In this document: positions 41,701-52,100 of the stretch, piece after piece
Layout of the letters: the number at the start of each line of letters is the position of its first letter
Position numbering within the stretch: position 1 is the first letter of the stretch
From: Colletes latitarsis
Lineage: Eukaryota > Arthropoda > Insecta > Hymenoptera > Colletidae
Assembly: GCF_051014445.1 (NCBI RefSeq)
Contig: NW_027488368.1
Span: forward strand, 25,456,001 to 25,520,000
Direction of reading: 5' to 3'
Length of the DNA stretch: 64,000 nucleotides
Program-made: the position numbers and the translations under genes
The notes under the pieces: generated by a model
What the model saw: only the letters and a program-made list of their open reading frames with translations
Databases searched by the model: none
What the model was told of the DNA's origin: nothing

Positions 41701-41753
41701 CCCATAACGTTGGACGGGGAGGCCGGGAGGAGGCCGCGGGCGAGACCCGATAA
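38739..41753 (+). CDS. ORF1 of insertion C: Gag-like RNA-binding protein with three zinc knuckles (1004 aa)
   Basis: Start chosen at ATG 38739 (context AAGTATGG). The frame is open 12 codons upstream, but only from a GTG, unlikely in a eukaryote. Residues ~149-164 hold a basic, AT-hook-like patch (KRKRKG, GRPRG). Residues ~196-317 are charged and heptad-like, probably a coiled coil. Residues ~420-627 are Lys/Pro/Ala-rich and disordered-looking. Residues ~636-784 form the conserved region that precedes the knuckles in R1-clade Gag. Knuckles: C-x2-C-x4-H-x4-C at 786-799, a second of the same pattern (CYRCGGASHTAREC), and C-x2-C-x8-H-x6-C ending near 847. A 157-residue tail follows. The known role of such proteins is to bind the element RNA into particles and, in telomere-targeting relatives, to direct it to the nucleus. 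The frame is intact and looks long for this clade. It ends in TAA overlapping the ORF2 ATG. Confidence 0.9.
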   Translation: MENIQRKTNRTGKFDSGLALITANDMATDGPLPGGVKPTVRSVEVNLGGKADLLSVSPAPVVSLERLPATGWRKAGRESPPRKGHGAEGSQLLVGDAALREEEETSGVGETVTNPVPDVDSQDGDEWAPNPCTGDEAESIDSSEEDYGPGKRKRKGPGAGRPRGIFVDPRKLGPGMKSLPKQADLRNIAEVMRTDELLGRLKEQLESVVRVADTASHLKTTDIRGLRLAARVAMVSAEELHGRADRAENPNRPAREVVIRQGEWERRAKALEKRLEVADSTATTLSETVRVKDRELEHLRRELGRLRFKEEQRGLLRAGEVVTDVTPPDHVLPFAPRPRRKDLLPSTFAGGDTSMEVETAVLGPLSAERPAPIETESPASGDPLLVMMTEVVQRVSEMAGHVSEVERKFDARFEAVWRAVSRPPLGKVPLLPPASVGATSAPPCSAKGDKPTGTDQTRGKPKGAARGNLGTGSAPVKMPAAPPKSTTGKKAAGKVKPAAEDVEVSKPSAPKSQAPPKARRGAPPPPVKVDSSKSALPDKDTGAKSIVASAPTNDGQGSWAEVVKKGKKKGGVKGAALAASSYKGGKSPVASRPAATTAAISKRKMCAPSAAVKLPRLPKNAAVSVTAATGREGELGPLLNRVMPGICYDLGITGMRPTRAVTGALLLAIPGEKGREKATALRARLEGALEVEGVRVACPQKQAELRVTGLSEAATQQTVREALATAGGCGAADVNVGDLRRDSSGMYTAWARCPLRAATKLAKSGRLMVGFFEARLAVLAARPLQCHRCLEFGHVRQRCTSTIDRSGLCYRCGGASHTARECTAAPKCPLCVGLGRPADHRMGGAACRPPKRKGKNGKGVGVPPSTVPAGVEPAPLSVVMEVQGAACSQPSPAVVSGVFPAPASVVAAVKVVGCAPAPLPVAEMMEVDVAPCDSAPSTSTKSDAVLSGGGAAVPPQQAAAQSPCGSEPHSRGVMASYGGKDPGRAVAPHNVGRGGREEAAGETR

Positions 41754-41755
41754 TG
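41751..41755 (+). promoter_or_regulatory. UAAUG stop-start junction between ORF1 and ORF2
   Basis: The ORF1 stop TAA (41751-41753) and the ORF2 ATG (41753-41755) share one base. In the Bombyx element SART1 a UAAUG junction is known to drive ORF2 translation by termination-reinitiation. The same mechanism is inferred here from the sequence alone. Confidence 0.75.
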
Positions 41756-42379
41756 TCTCAACGCCTCCTCCAGGTCAATTTGAACCACTGCCGGGGGGCT
41801 CAGGATCTTATGCTCCAAACCCTCCGGCAGTGGAACATCGGGATGGCCGTGATCGCCGAGCCCTATCGTGTCCCCAAACACCCAGCTTGGGTGGGGGACC
41901 TTAACGGTGTCTCGGCGATCACTTGGCAGTACGGACGCGGCACGTTGCCGTGCTCCGTAGTGGGGAGGGGCCACGGTTTTGTGGCAGTGAAGTGGGGGGA
42001 ACTCGTGGTTGCCGGGTGTTACGCGTCGCCCGCTATGGGCCTCAGCGAATTTGAGGCGTACCTCGACGAGGTGGGGAGATGCATCTCCCCACATCTCGCC
42101 CGTGGGGTACTCGTCCTGGGCGATTTTAATGCCCACGCTGCAGCATGGGGCTGCCCCAGGACGACCGTGAAGGGCGACGCAATGCTCGTATGGGCGGCGG
42201 GTCACGGCCTCGTAGTGTTGAATGAGGGGGCCGTGAGCACGTGCGTGCACGCGCGGGGCGAGTCGATCGTCGACATTTCGTTGGCGAGCCCCGCCATAGC
42301 GCGCCGTGTGTCCGACTGGAGGGTCGCGGAAGAGGTGGCCACGTTAAGCGACCACCTCTACATTACGTTGTCCGTATCC
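41753..42379 (+). other. AP-type endonuclease domain of ORF2 (insertion C)
   Basis: Residues 1-~205 of ORF2. Motifs: QVNLNHC (7-13), AEPY with the metal-binding Glu36, GDFNAH with Asp124, Asn126 and His128, SIVDIS with Asp173, and SDH with Asp199 and His200. These match the catalytic set of APE-like LINE endonucleases. The domain nicks the target strand that primes reverse transcription, and in R1, TRAS and SART it sets site choice. The target-site duplications here suggest it cuts within or next to the telomere-like words. All catalytic positions are intact upstream of the first stop. Confidence 0.9.
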
Positions 42380-42676
42380 GCGACCCCCGGCGTAAATGGA
42401 CCCCGCCTCCCGGGCAGGGAAGCACATCCGGCGCCACGCTGGTCCGCCAAGAGGCTGGACCCGGACGCCCTTGCGATGGCAGCCTCCGTTGTGGCATGGC
42501 AGGAGATGCCACGCCGGACCCTCGGCAATCCATCTGCCGGGGCGCGTTGGTTCCGGGAGATTATGACGTCGTTGTGTGACGCAGTCATGCCCCGGGCCAC
42601 CGCCCCGAGCCGTGGGGGGTCCGTGTACTGGTGGTCGGGCGAGATCGAGGATTTACGCACTCGGTGCGTTGTCGCC

Positions 42677-42679
42677 TGA
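42677..42679 (+). other. In-frame TGA in ORF2 of insertion C
   Basis: The frame is open on both sides. The codon sits in an Arg-rich stretch (next codons CGC CGG) that is Arg-rich in related proteins. A CGA to TGA transition is the simplest origin, which is inference. Confidence 0.85.
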
Positions 42680-43448
42680 CGCCGGTACACCCGCGCCAGG
42701 AGACGGCGCGGGGCGACGGAGGCAGAGGTGGTGGGGTTGCGCGGGGAATTTTCCCTGGCGCGAAGAACCCTCCGCCGGGCCATCGCGACCGCGAAAGCCC
42801 AGGCATGGACGGAGCTCCTCGGCTCTCTGGATGCAAATCCATGGGGGCGCCCGTATCATATGGTCGCAGGGAAGATGCGATCATGGGCGCCCCCGATCAC
42901 AGAGAGCCTCGACCCCCAGCTGCTCGGGGAAACTATGCGCGTCCTCTTCCCCGTAGGGGGAGAGGCGTTCCCGCATCCCCCCGAGCCACAGCCGGACCAC
43001 CCGCCTTGGTGGTCCGACGAACTGGGGGTTTCTGAGGAGGAGCTAACTAGGGCCGTCCGGAGAATGGCTGCCAAGAAGACGGCGCCAGGACCGGACGGCA
43101 TACCTGGCAGGGCCTGGGCAGTAGCGGTGGGCGTTCTGGGGGCCGGGCTGATAAGCGTCTTTGACGCGTGCCTGCGGACCGGTCAGTTCCCCCCCATATG
43201 GAAGGTGGCGAGGTTGGTCCTCCTCCACAAACCAGGGAAGCCCGCGGATTCTCCATCCGCGTTCCGTCCTATTTGCCTATTGGACGAGGCTGGAAAGCTC
43301 CTCGAGCGGGTCATTGTATCCCGTCTCGAGGAGCACCTGTCCCGCGTCGGCCCCGATCTGGCCGACCGACAGTTCGGCTTTCGCCGGGGCCGCTCCACAG
43401 TCGACGCCATAGCGACAGTGCGGACCCTGGCGGAATCGGCAATCTCCC

Positions 43449-43463
43449 GGGGGGGGGGGGGGG
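43449..43463 (+). other. G15 run with frame change in ORF2 of insertion C
   Basis: Fifteen consecutive G. The RT homology moves to another reading frame across the run, consistent with one G lost or two gained. Either a slippage mutation or a homopolymer error in the assembly. Confidence 0.85.
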
Positions 43464-44877
43464 TGCGGCGTTGGCAGTATCACTTGACATAGCCAACGCC
43501 TTTAACACCGTCTCCTGGGGGGCGATAGGTCGGGCACTTCAGTACCACCGGGTGCCCGCCTATCTATGCCGACTGATCGGGGATTATCTGCGGGGCAGGG
43601 TAGTCCAATATCCGGGTCGGAACGGGATGGAGCAGAGAGCGGTGCACCGCGGAGTTCCACAGGGGTCGGTCCTCGGGCCGCTCCTGTGGAACTTGGCGTA
43701 TGACGCGGTGCTGCGGGCTGATCTCCCCGTCGGTGTGTCGTTGGTATGTTACGCCGACGACACCCTGGTGATAGCCGGCGGGGATACGTGGAGGAGGGCA
43801 GTGGCCCTCGCGGAGGAAGGGACGGCACGAGTCGTTGCCGAAGTAGAGCGTCTGGGGTTGCGCGTGGCACCCCAGAAGACCGAGGTCATCTGGCTGTGTA
43901 ACGTCAGTGGTCGCGGGGTGCCGCGCCAGGCGTCTCTACGGGTGGGCGGAGCCCAAGTCGGGGTGGGGCGCCGGATGAAGTATTTGGGCCTCACCCTCGA
44001 CAGCTACTGGCATTTCGGGCATCATTTGGAAGGGTTGGGTCCCCGTATCGAGAGGGCAGCGGCCCCGTTAGGCCGCATAATGCCTAATCTTGGGGGGCCC
44101 AACATGGCGGCACGGCGGCTGTATTTGGGAGTCGTCCGGTCCATGGCGCTTTATGGCGCGCCAATATGGGCCGGCGGTCTGATGGCAAATCGGCGGGGTG
44201 CATTTGTACTCCGTCGGTTACAGAGGTTGGTCGCCATCAGAGTCGTGCGGGGTTATCGCACGATCTCCTACACAGCCGCCAACTTGCTGGCGGGTTCCGC
44301 ACCGTTTCACCTGCTGGCGAAAATGGACGCAGAGGTGTATCAAAGCCTCTGCGACCTTCGCCAGCGGGGCGTGGACCCGCACGGCGAGGAGGCCGCCAGG
44401 GCCCGAAGCCAGGCGCGGCGACGCGTCTATAGTCGGTGGCTGGTCTGGTTATCGAAGCCAGACCAGCGGGATGATCGCGTCGCCGCGGCGGTCCGCCCAG
44501 TGTTTTATGCCTGGGTAGGCCGTAGCTGGGGTACGCCCACCTACCGCCTGACACAGGTACTGACCGGACACGGTTGCTTCGGTCGGTACCTGCATCGGAT
44601 AGGGCGGGAGGCGACGGCTGCGTGCCATCATTGTAGGGAAAGGGAGGACACCGCGCAGCACACGCTGGAGTTTTGCCCGGCGTGGGCCGTCCAGCGCGGT
44701 GTCCTCGTTAGAGCGATTGGAGCTGACCTCTCGCTGCCGGCCGTCATACGTGCGATGGTCGGCAGTGAGGAGGCATGGGCGGCCATGGCCTTGTTTTGTG
44801 AGGAGGTCATGGCCGCCAAGGAGGACGCCGAAAGGGCGCGTGAAGAGGTGGGGGGCAGGCGGCGACGCCGACCGTAA

Positions 44878-45387
44878 GACCCTCCACCGCTCCCCGTGGC
44901 AGGGGGAGCGCGAATGGGGTCGGTGATGGTGTTTGTGGTGCGAGGTGAGGGACTTTATCCCCTCATTCCCCCTCGCACCCAGCCCATCAACGGACCGGGA
45001 GCCCGTAGCAGGGGCCCCGTCCAGCGGGGGCGGCAGTGTTAGCCGGCCCCGCAGCCGTGGTCGCGATCGGGTGGGGGCCCGGTCGCGGCTAGTAGCAACG
45101 GCACGAGTGGGGGCGACGTAGCGTGTGACCGCGCCGCGTCGCCGGGGGGCAATCAGATTAGTTTGCCCCCCATTGGGGCAGGACGATAACATCTCCTCCC
45201 CCGGGAAGAGCCCGTAGGAGAGCGTTGCGCCAACGGGGAGAGTCACGGTAGTATCGCTAGTTTGGTTCCCGTGACTCTCCCCAGATAAAGGGCGCAGGCG
45301 GTCACCGTGGTGTTTTAGCCGGTAAGAGTCCGGCACTACCCCGGCCTCCCCCCCAGGGAGCCGGGGTGTCCATGAGGATTTCACCAC

Positions 45388-45390
<3 letters not shown>
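44878..45390 (+). other. 3' UTR of insertion C with serial hairpins
   Basis: 513 bp, no gene. Perfect stems: GGGGGGCAA 45144-45152 with TTGCCCCCC 45163-45171; GGGGAGAGTCACGG 45235-45248 with CCGTGACTCTCCCC 45269-45282 (14 bp); and a terminal stem of ACCCCGG/CCGGGGT plus CTCCC/GGGAG near 45340-45370. GGTCACCGTGG (45300-45310), then a T-run and AG, lies between the last two. The order matches the 3' UTR of insertion A although most of the sequence differs. Confidence 0.75.

Positions 45391-45418
<28 letters not shown>
45391..45418 (+). other. Poly(A) tail of insertion C
   Basis: 28 A residues joined directly to the right target-site duplication. Its length suggests a young insertion. Confidence 0.9.
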
Positions 45419-45420
<2 letters not shown>

Positions 45421-45429
45421 TCTGGGATT
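45419..45429. repeat. Target-site duplication of insertion C, right copy
   Basis: GGTCTGGGATT, matching 38333-38343. The satellite continues in register as CGCCCTCATCAGG. Confidence 0.82.
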
Positions 45430-48239
45430 CGCCCTCATCAGGCTCATACTTTCGCACACTTCACAGAATCGTTTAACATATCCTGGGTTTTTTCTGGTTT
45501 GGTTCACGTAGTAATGTGGTACCACACTGAAACATTCAGTTTAACCTGGTCTTGATAAATATTTTAGAGGATAACGCATGTTAGGTCTGGGTTAGGTCTA
45601 GGATTTGCTCTCGTCAGGCTCATACTTTCGCATATTTCTCATACTTGATGGCTAGATCCTGGGCTTTTTCTGGATTGCATCACGTAGTAATGAAGTACAA
45701 CACTGAAACAATCAATTAAACCTTGTTTCGATCAATATTTTAGAGGACAATGGAAGCTAGGTCTGGGATAGGTCTGGGATTTGCCCACATCAGGGTCATA
45801 CTTTCGCATTTTTCACATACTTGTTGAACAGATCCTGGGTTTTTTCTGGTATGGATCGCGCAGTAATGTGGTACCACACTGAAACAGCCCACTAAACCTG
45901 GTTTCGATCAATATTTTAGAGGATAACGAAAGTTATGTCTAGGTTAGGCCTGGGATTGGCCCTCATCAGACTCATGCTTTCGCATTTTTCACATACTTGT
46001 TGAACAGATCCTGGGTTTTGTTCTGGTATGGATCACGTAGTAATGTGGTACCATACTGAAACATTCAGTTAAACCTGGTCTTGATAAATATTTTTGAGGA
46101 TAACGCATGTTAGGTCTAGGTTAGGCCTGGGATTTTCTCTCATCAGACCCATTCTTTCGCATTCTTCACATACTTGTTGAACGGATCCTGGGTTTTTTCT
46201 GGTTTGGATCACGTAGTAATGTGGGACCACACTGAAACATTCAGTTAAACCTGGTATTGATCAATATTTTAGAGGATAACGAAAGTTATGTCTAGGTTAG
46301 GCCTGGGATTTGCCCTCATCAGACTCATTCTTTCGCATTCTTCACATACTTGTTGACCGGATCCTGGGTTTTTTCTGGTTTGGATCACGTAGTAATGAGG
46401 GACCACACTGAAACAATCAATTAAACCTGGTCTTGATAAATATTTTAGAGGATAACGCATGTTAGGTCTGGGTTAGGTCTAGGATTTGCTCTCGTCAGGC
46501 TCATACTTTCGCATATTTCTCATACTTGATGGCTAGATCCTGGGCTTTTTCTGGATTGCATCACGTAGTAATGAAGTACAACACTGAAACAATCAATTAA
46601 ACCTGGTTTCCATCAATATCTTAGAGGACAACGCAAGTTAGGTCTGGGATAGGTCTGGGATTTGCCCTCATCAGACTCATACGTTCGCGTTTTTCACATA
46701 CTTGTTGAACAGATCCTGGGTTTTTTCTGGTATGGATCACGTAGTAATGTGGTACCACACTGAAACATTCAAATAAACCAGGTCTTGATAAATATTTTAG
46801 AGGATAACGCATGTTAGGTTTGGGTTAGGTCTAGGATTTGCCCACATCAGGCTCATACTTTCGCATATTTCTCATACTTCATGGCTAGATCCTGGGCTGT
46901 TTCTGGATTGTATCACGTAGTAATGTGGTACCACGCTGAAACAGTCAATTAAACCTTGTTTCGATCAATATTTTAGAGGATAACGCAAGTTAGGTCTGGG
47001 ATAGGTCTGGGATTCGCCCTCATCAGGCTCATACTTTCGCACACTTCACAGAATCGTTTAACAGATCCTGGGTTTTTTCTGGTTTTGATCACATAGTAAT
47101 GTGGTACCACACTGAAACATTCAGTTAAACCTGGTCTTGATCAATATTTTAGAAGATAACGCATGTTACGTTTGGGTTAGGTCTAGGATTTGCCCTCATC
47201 AGGCTCATACGTTCGCGTTTTTCACATACTTGTGGAACGGATCCTGGGTTTTTTCTGGTTTGGATCACGTAGTAATGTGGTACCACACTGAAACATTCAA
47301 ATTAACCAGGTCTTGATAAATATTTTAGATGATAACGCATGTTAGGTCTGGGTTAGGTCTAGGATTTGCCCTCATCAGGCTCATACTTTCGCATATTTCT
47401 CATACTTCATGGCTAGATCCTGGGCTATTTCTGGATTGGATCACGTAGTAATGTGGTACCACACTGAAACAGTCAATTAAACCTGGTTTCGATCAATATT
47501 TTAGAGGACAATGCAAGTTAGGTCTGGGATAGGTCTGGGATTTGCCCACATCAGGGTCATACTTTCGCATTTTTCACATACTTGTTGAACAGATCCTGGG
47601 TTTTTTCTGGTAACGATCACGCAGTAATGTGGGACCACACTGAAACAATCAATTAAACCTGGTCTTGATAAATATTTTAGAGGATGACGCATGTTAGGTC
47701 TGGGTTAGGTCTAGGATTTGCCCTCATCAGGCTCATACTTTCGCATATTTCTCATACTCCCTGGGCTGTTTCTGGATTGTATCACGTAGTAATGTGGTAC
47801 CACGCTGAAACAGTCAATTAAACCTTGTTTCGATCAATATTTTAGAGGATAACGCAAGTTAGGTCTGGTATAGGTCTGGGATTTGCCCTCATCAGGCTCA
47901 TACTTTCGCGATTTTCACATACTTGTTGAACAGATCCTGGGTTTTTTTCTGGTTTGGATCACGTAGTAGTGTGGTACCATACTGAAACTGTCCATTAAAC
48001 CTGGTCTCGATGAATATTTTTGAGGATAACGCATGTTAGGTCTAGGTTAGGCCGAGGATTTTCACTCATCAGACTCATACTTTCGCATTCTTCACATACT
48101 TGTTGAACGGATCCTGGGTTTTTTTCTGGTTTGGATCACGTAGTAATGTTGTACCACACTGAAGCAGTCCATTAAACCTGGTTTGGATCAATATTTTAGA
48201 GGATAACGCATGTTAGGTTTGGGTTAGGTCTAGGATTTG

Positions 48240-48400
48240 TTCTCGTCAGGCTCATACTTTCGCATATTTCTTATACCTCATGGCTAGATCCTGGGCTATT
48301 TCAATTAAACCTGGTTTCGATCAATATTTTAGAGGATAACGCAAGTTAGGTCTGGTATAGGTCTGGGATTTGCCCTCATCAGGCTCATACTTTCGCGTTT
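48240..48400 (+). repeat. Shortened satellite monomer (43-bp internal deletion), first of six
   Basis: GGGCTATTTC joins directly to AATTAAACC at about 48302. This removes the roughly 43 bp that carry the ATCACGTAGTAATG element and the GTGGTACCAC palindrome. The same junction occurs at about 51957, 54380, 58738, 60986 and 63760, all in the right arm, so one deletion event was spread by block duplication. Confidence 0.8.
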
Positions 48401-49141
48401 TTCACATACTTGTTGAACTGATCCTGGGTTTTTTTCTGTTTTGGATCACGTAGTAATGTTGTACCACACTGAAGCAGTCCATTAAACCTGGTTTGGATCA
48501 ATATTTTAGAGGATAACGCATGTTAGGTTTGGGTTAGGTCTAGGATTTGCCCTCGTCAGGCTCATACTTTCGCATATTTCGCATACTTCATGGCTAGATC
48601 CTGGGCTGTTTCAGGATTGTATCACGTAGTAATGTGGTACCACGCTGAAACAGTCAATTAAACCTTGTTTCGATCAATATTTTAGAGGATAACGCAAGTT
48701 TGGTCTGGGATAGGTCTGGGATTTGCCCTCATCAGACTCATGCTTTCGCATTTTTCACATACTTGTTGAACGGATCCTGGGTTTTTTCTGGTTTGGATCA
48801 GGTAGTAATGTGGAACCACACTAAAACAGTCAATTAAACCTGGTTTCGATCAATATTTTAGAGGATAACGCAAGTTAGGTCTGGGATAGGTCTGGGATTC
48901 GCCCTCATCAGGCTCATACTTTCGCGTTTTTCACATACTTGTTGAACGGATCCTGGGTTTTTTCTGGTTTGGATCACGTAGTAATGTGGGACCACACTGA
49001 ACCAATCAATTAAACCTGGTCTTGATAAATATTTTAGAGGATAACGCATGTTAGGTCTGGGTTAGGTCTAGGATTTGCCCACATCAGGCTCATACTTTCG
49101 CATATTTCTCATACTTCATGGCTAGATCCTGGGCTGTTTCT

Positions 49142-52100
49142 GGATTGTATCACGTAGTAATGTGGTACCACGCTGAAACAGTCAATTAAACCTTGTTTCG
49201 ATCAATATTTTAGAGGATAACGTAAGTTAGGTCTGGGATAGGTCTGGGATTTGCCCTCATCAGACTCATGCTTTCGCATTTTTCACATACTTGTTGAACA
49301 GATCCTGGGTTTTTTCTGGTATGGATCACGTAGTAATGTGGTACCATACTGAAACATTCAGTTAAACCTGGTCTTGATAAATATTTTTGAGGATAACGCA
49401 TGTTAGGTCTGGGTTAGGTCTAGGATTTGCCCTCGTCAGGCTCATACTTTCGCATATTTCTTATACTTCATGGATAGATCCTGGGCTATTTTCTGGTTTG
49501 GATCACATAGTGATGTGGTACCACTCTGAAACAGTCGATTAAACCAGGTTTCGATCAATATTTTTGAGGATAACGCATGTTAGGTCTAGGTTAGGCCTGG
49601 GATTTTCGCTCATCAGACTCATTCTTTCGCATTCTTCACATACTTGTTGAACGGATCCTGGGTTTTTTCTGGTTTGGATCAGGTAGTAATGTGGAACCAC
49701 ACTAAAACATTCAATTAAACCTGGTTTCGATCAATATTTTAGAGGATAACGCAAGTTAGGTCTGGGATAGGTCTGGGATTCGCCCTCATCAGGCTCATAC
49801 TTTCGCGTTTTTCACATACTTGTTGAACTGATCCTGGGTTTTTTCTGGTTTGGATCAGGTAGTAATGTTGTACCACACTGAAGCAGTCCATTAAACCTGG
49901 TTTGGATCAATATTTTAGAGGATAACGCATGTTAGGTTTGGGTTAGGTCTAGGATTTGCCCTCGTCAGGCTCATACTTTCGCATATTTCTCATACTTCAT
50001 GGTTAGATCCTGGGCAGTTTCAGGATTGTATCACGTAGTAATGTGGTACCACGCTGAAACAGTCTATTAAACCTGGTTTCAATCAATATTTTTGAGGATA
50101 ACGCATGTTAGGTCTAGGTAAGGCTTGGGATTTTCACTCATCAGACTCATTCTTTCGCATTCTTCACATACCTGTTGAACGGATCCTGGGTTTTTTCTGG
50201 TTTGGATCACGTAGTAATGTGGGACCACACTGAACCAATCAATTAAGCCTGGTGTTGATAAATGTTTTAGAGGATAACGCATGATAGGTCTGGGTTAGGT
50301 CTAGGATTTGCCCACATCAGGCTCATACTTTCGCATATTTCTCATACTTCATGGCTAGATCCTGGGCTGTTTCTGGATTGTATCACGTAGTAATGTGGTA
50401 CCACGCTGAAACATTCAATTAAACCTTGTTTCGATCAATATTTTAGAGGATAACGTAAGTTAGGTCTGGGATAGGTCTGGGATTTGCCCTCATCAGACTC
50501 ATGCTTTCGCATTTTTCACATACTTGTTGAACAGATCCTGGGTTTTTTCTGGTATGGATCACGTAGTAATGTGGTACCATACTGAAACATTCAGTTAAAC
50601 CTGGTCTTGATAAATATTTTTGAGGATAACGCATGTTAGGTCTGGGTTAGGTCTAGGATTTGCCCTCGTCAGGCTCATACTTTCGCATATTTCTTATACT
50701 TCATGGATAGATCCTGGGCTATTTTCTGGTTTGGATCACATAGTGATGTGGTACCACTCTGAAACAGTCGATTAAACCAGGTTTCGATCAATATTTTTGA
50801 GGATAACGCATGTTAGGTCTAGGTTAGGCCTGGGATTTTCACTCATCAGACTCATTCTTTCGCATTCTTCACATACTTGTTGAACGGATCCTGGGTTTTT
50901 TCTGGTTTGGATCACGTAGTAATGTGGGACCACACTGAAGCAATCAATTAAACCTGGTCTTGATAAATATCTTAGAGGATAACGCATGTTAGGTCTGGGT
51001 TAGGCCTGGGATTTGCCCTCATCAGGGTCATACTTTCGCAGTTCTAACACACATGTTGACCTGACGAGGGTTTTTTCTGCTTTGGATCACGTAGTAAAGT
51101 GGTACCACACTGAAACAGTCCACTAAACCTGGTTTGGATCAATATTTTAGAGGATAATGCATGTTATGTCTAGGTTAGCCCTGAGATTTTCACTCATCAG
51201 ACTCATACTTTCGAATTCTTCAGATACCTGTTGAACGGATCCTGGGTTTTTTCTGGTATGGTTCACGTAGTAATGTGGTACCACACTGAAACAATCAATT
51301 AAACCAGGTCTTGATAAATATTTTAGAGGATAACGCATGTTAGGTCTGGGTTAGGTCTAGGATTTGCCCTCATCAGGCTCATACTTTCGCATATCTCTCA
51401 TACTTCATGGCTAGATCCTGGGCTATTTCTGGATTGGATCACGTAGTAATGTGGTACCACACTGAAACAGTCAATTAAACCTGGTTTCGATCAATATTTT
51501 AGAGGACAATGCAAGTTAGGTCTGGGATAGGTCTGGGATTTGCCCACATCAGGGTCATACTTTCGCATTTTTCACATACTTGTTGAACAGATCCTGGGTT
51601 TTTTCTGGTTTGGATCGCGCAGTAATGTGGTACCACACTGAAACAGCCCACTAAACCTGGTTTCGATCAATATTTTAGAGGATAACGAAAGGTATGTCTA
51701 GGTTAGGCCTGGGATTTGCCCTCATCAGACTCATGCTTTCGCATTTTTCACATACTTGTTGAACAGATCCTGGGTTTTTTCTGGTATGGATCACGTAGTA
51801 ATGTGGGACCACACTGAAACATTCAGTTAAACCTGGTCTTGATAAATATTTTAGAGGATAACGCATGTTAGGTCTGAGTTAGGTCTAGGATTTGCTCTCG
51901 TCAGGCTCATACTTTCGCATATTTCTCATACCTCATGGCTAGATCCTGGGCTATTTCAATTAAACCTGGTTTCGATCAATATTTTAGAGGATAACGCAAG
52001 TTAGGTCTGGTATAGGTCTGGGATTTGCCCTCATCAGGCTCATACTTTCGCGATTTTCACATACTTGTTGAACAGATCCTGGGTTTTTTTCTGGTTTGGA

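Larger units (their letters stand above)
41753..44877 (+). pseudogene. ORF2 of insertion C: endonuclease / reverse transcriptase, disrupted
   Basis: Spans about 1041 codons, a normal length for an R1-clade ORF2. The first frame (41753-42679) encodes the endonuclease and ends at TGA 42677-42679. The same frame then stays open from 42680 to 43492, covering the linker and early RT motifs: APGPDG, FPPIWKVARLVLLHKPGK, FRPICLLDEAGKLLERVI, QFGFRRGRSTVDAI. At the G15 run (43449-43463) the protein continues in another frame: SLDIANAFNT (first catalytic Asp, 43486-43488), GVPQGSVLGPLLW, VCYADDTLVIA (YADD from 43750), QKTEVIWL, KYLGLTLDSYW, and a C-terminal C-x2-C-x8-H-x4-C near 44622-44675. The stop at 44875-44877 follows an Arg-rich tail. 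Apart from the two breaks, the conserved residues I can see are present, so inactivation is recent or the G-run is a sequencing error. Confidence 0.92.
38344..45418 (+). mobile_element. Insertion C: near full-length R1-clade-like (TRAS/SART-type) non-LTR retrotransposon
   Basis: About 7.08 kb, GC-rich. Order: structured 5' UTR, ORF1 (Gag-like, zinc knuckles), UAAUG junction, ORF2 (AP-type endonuclease, reverse transcriptase, C-terminal CCHC), 3' UTR and A28. The 11-12 bp target-site duplication matches within the second telomere-like word of the monomer. Two-ORF structure, endonuclease at the ORF2 N-terminus, three ORF1 zinc knuckles and the C-terminal CCHC are known features of the R1 clade, which includes the telomere-targeting TRAS and SART elements. 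Exact family assignment would need a phylogeny. The element is defective as read: a TGA at 42677-42679 and a frame change at the G15 run 43449-43463. The 5' boundary is uncertain by a few bases (TGCTCCCTC). Confidence 0.93.

Noticed and set aside
44449..45525. A 358-codon minus-strand frame overlapping the end of ORF2, the 3' UTR and poly(A) of insertion C
   Set aside because: It is antisense to well-supported element sequence and holds a polyphenylalanine run from the poly(A). GC-rich antisense frames stay open by chance.
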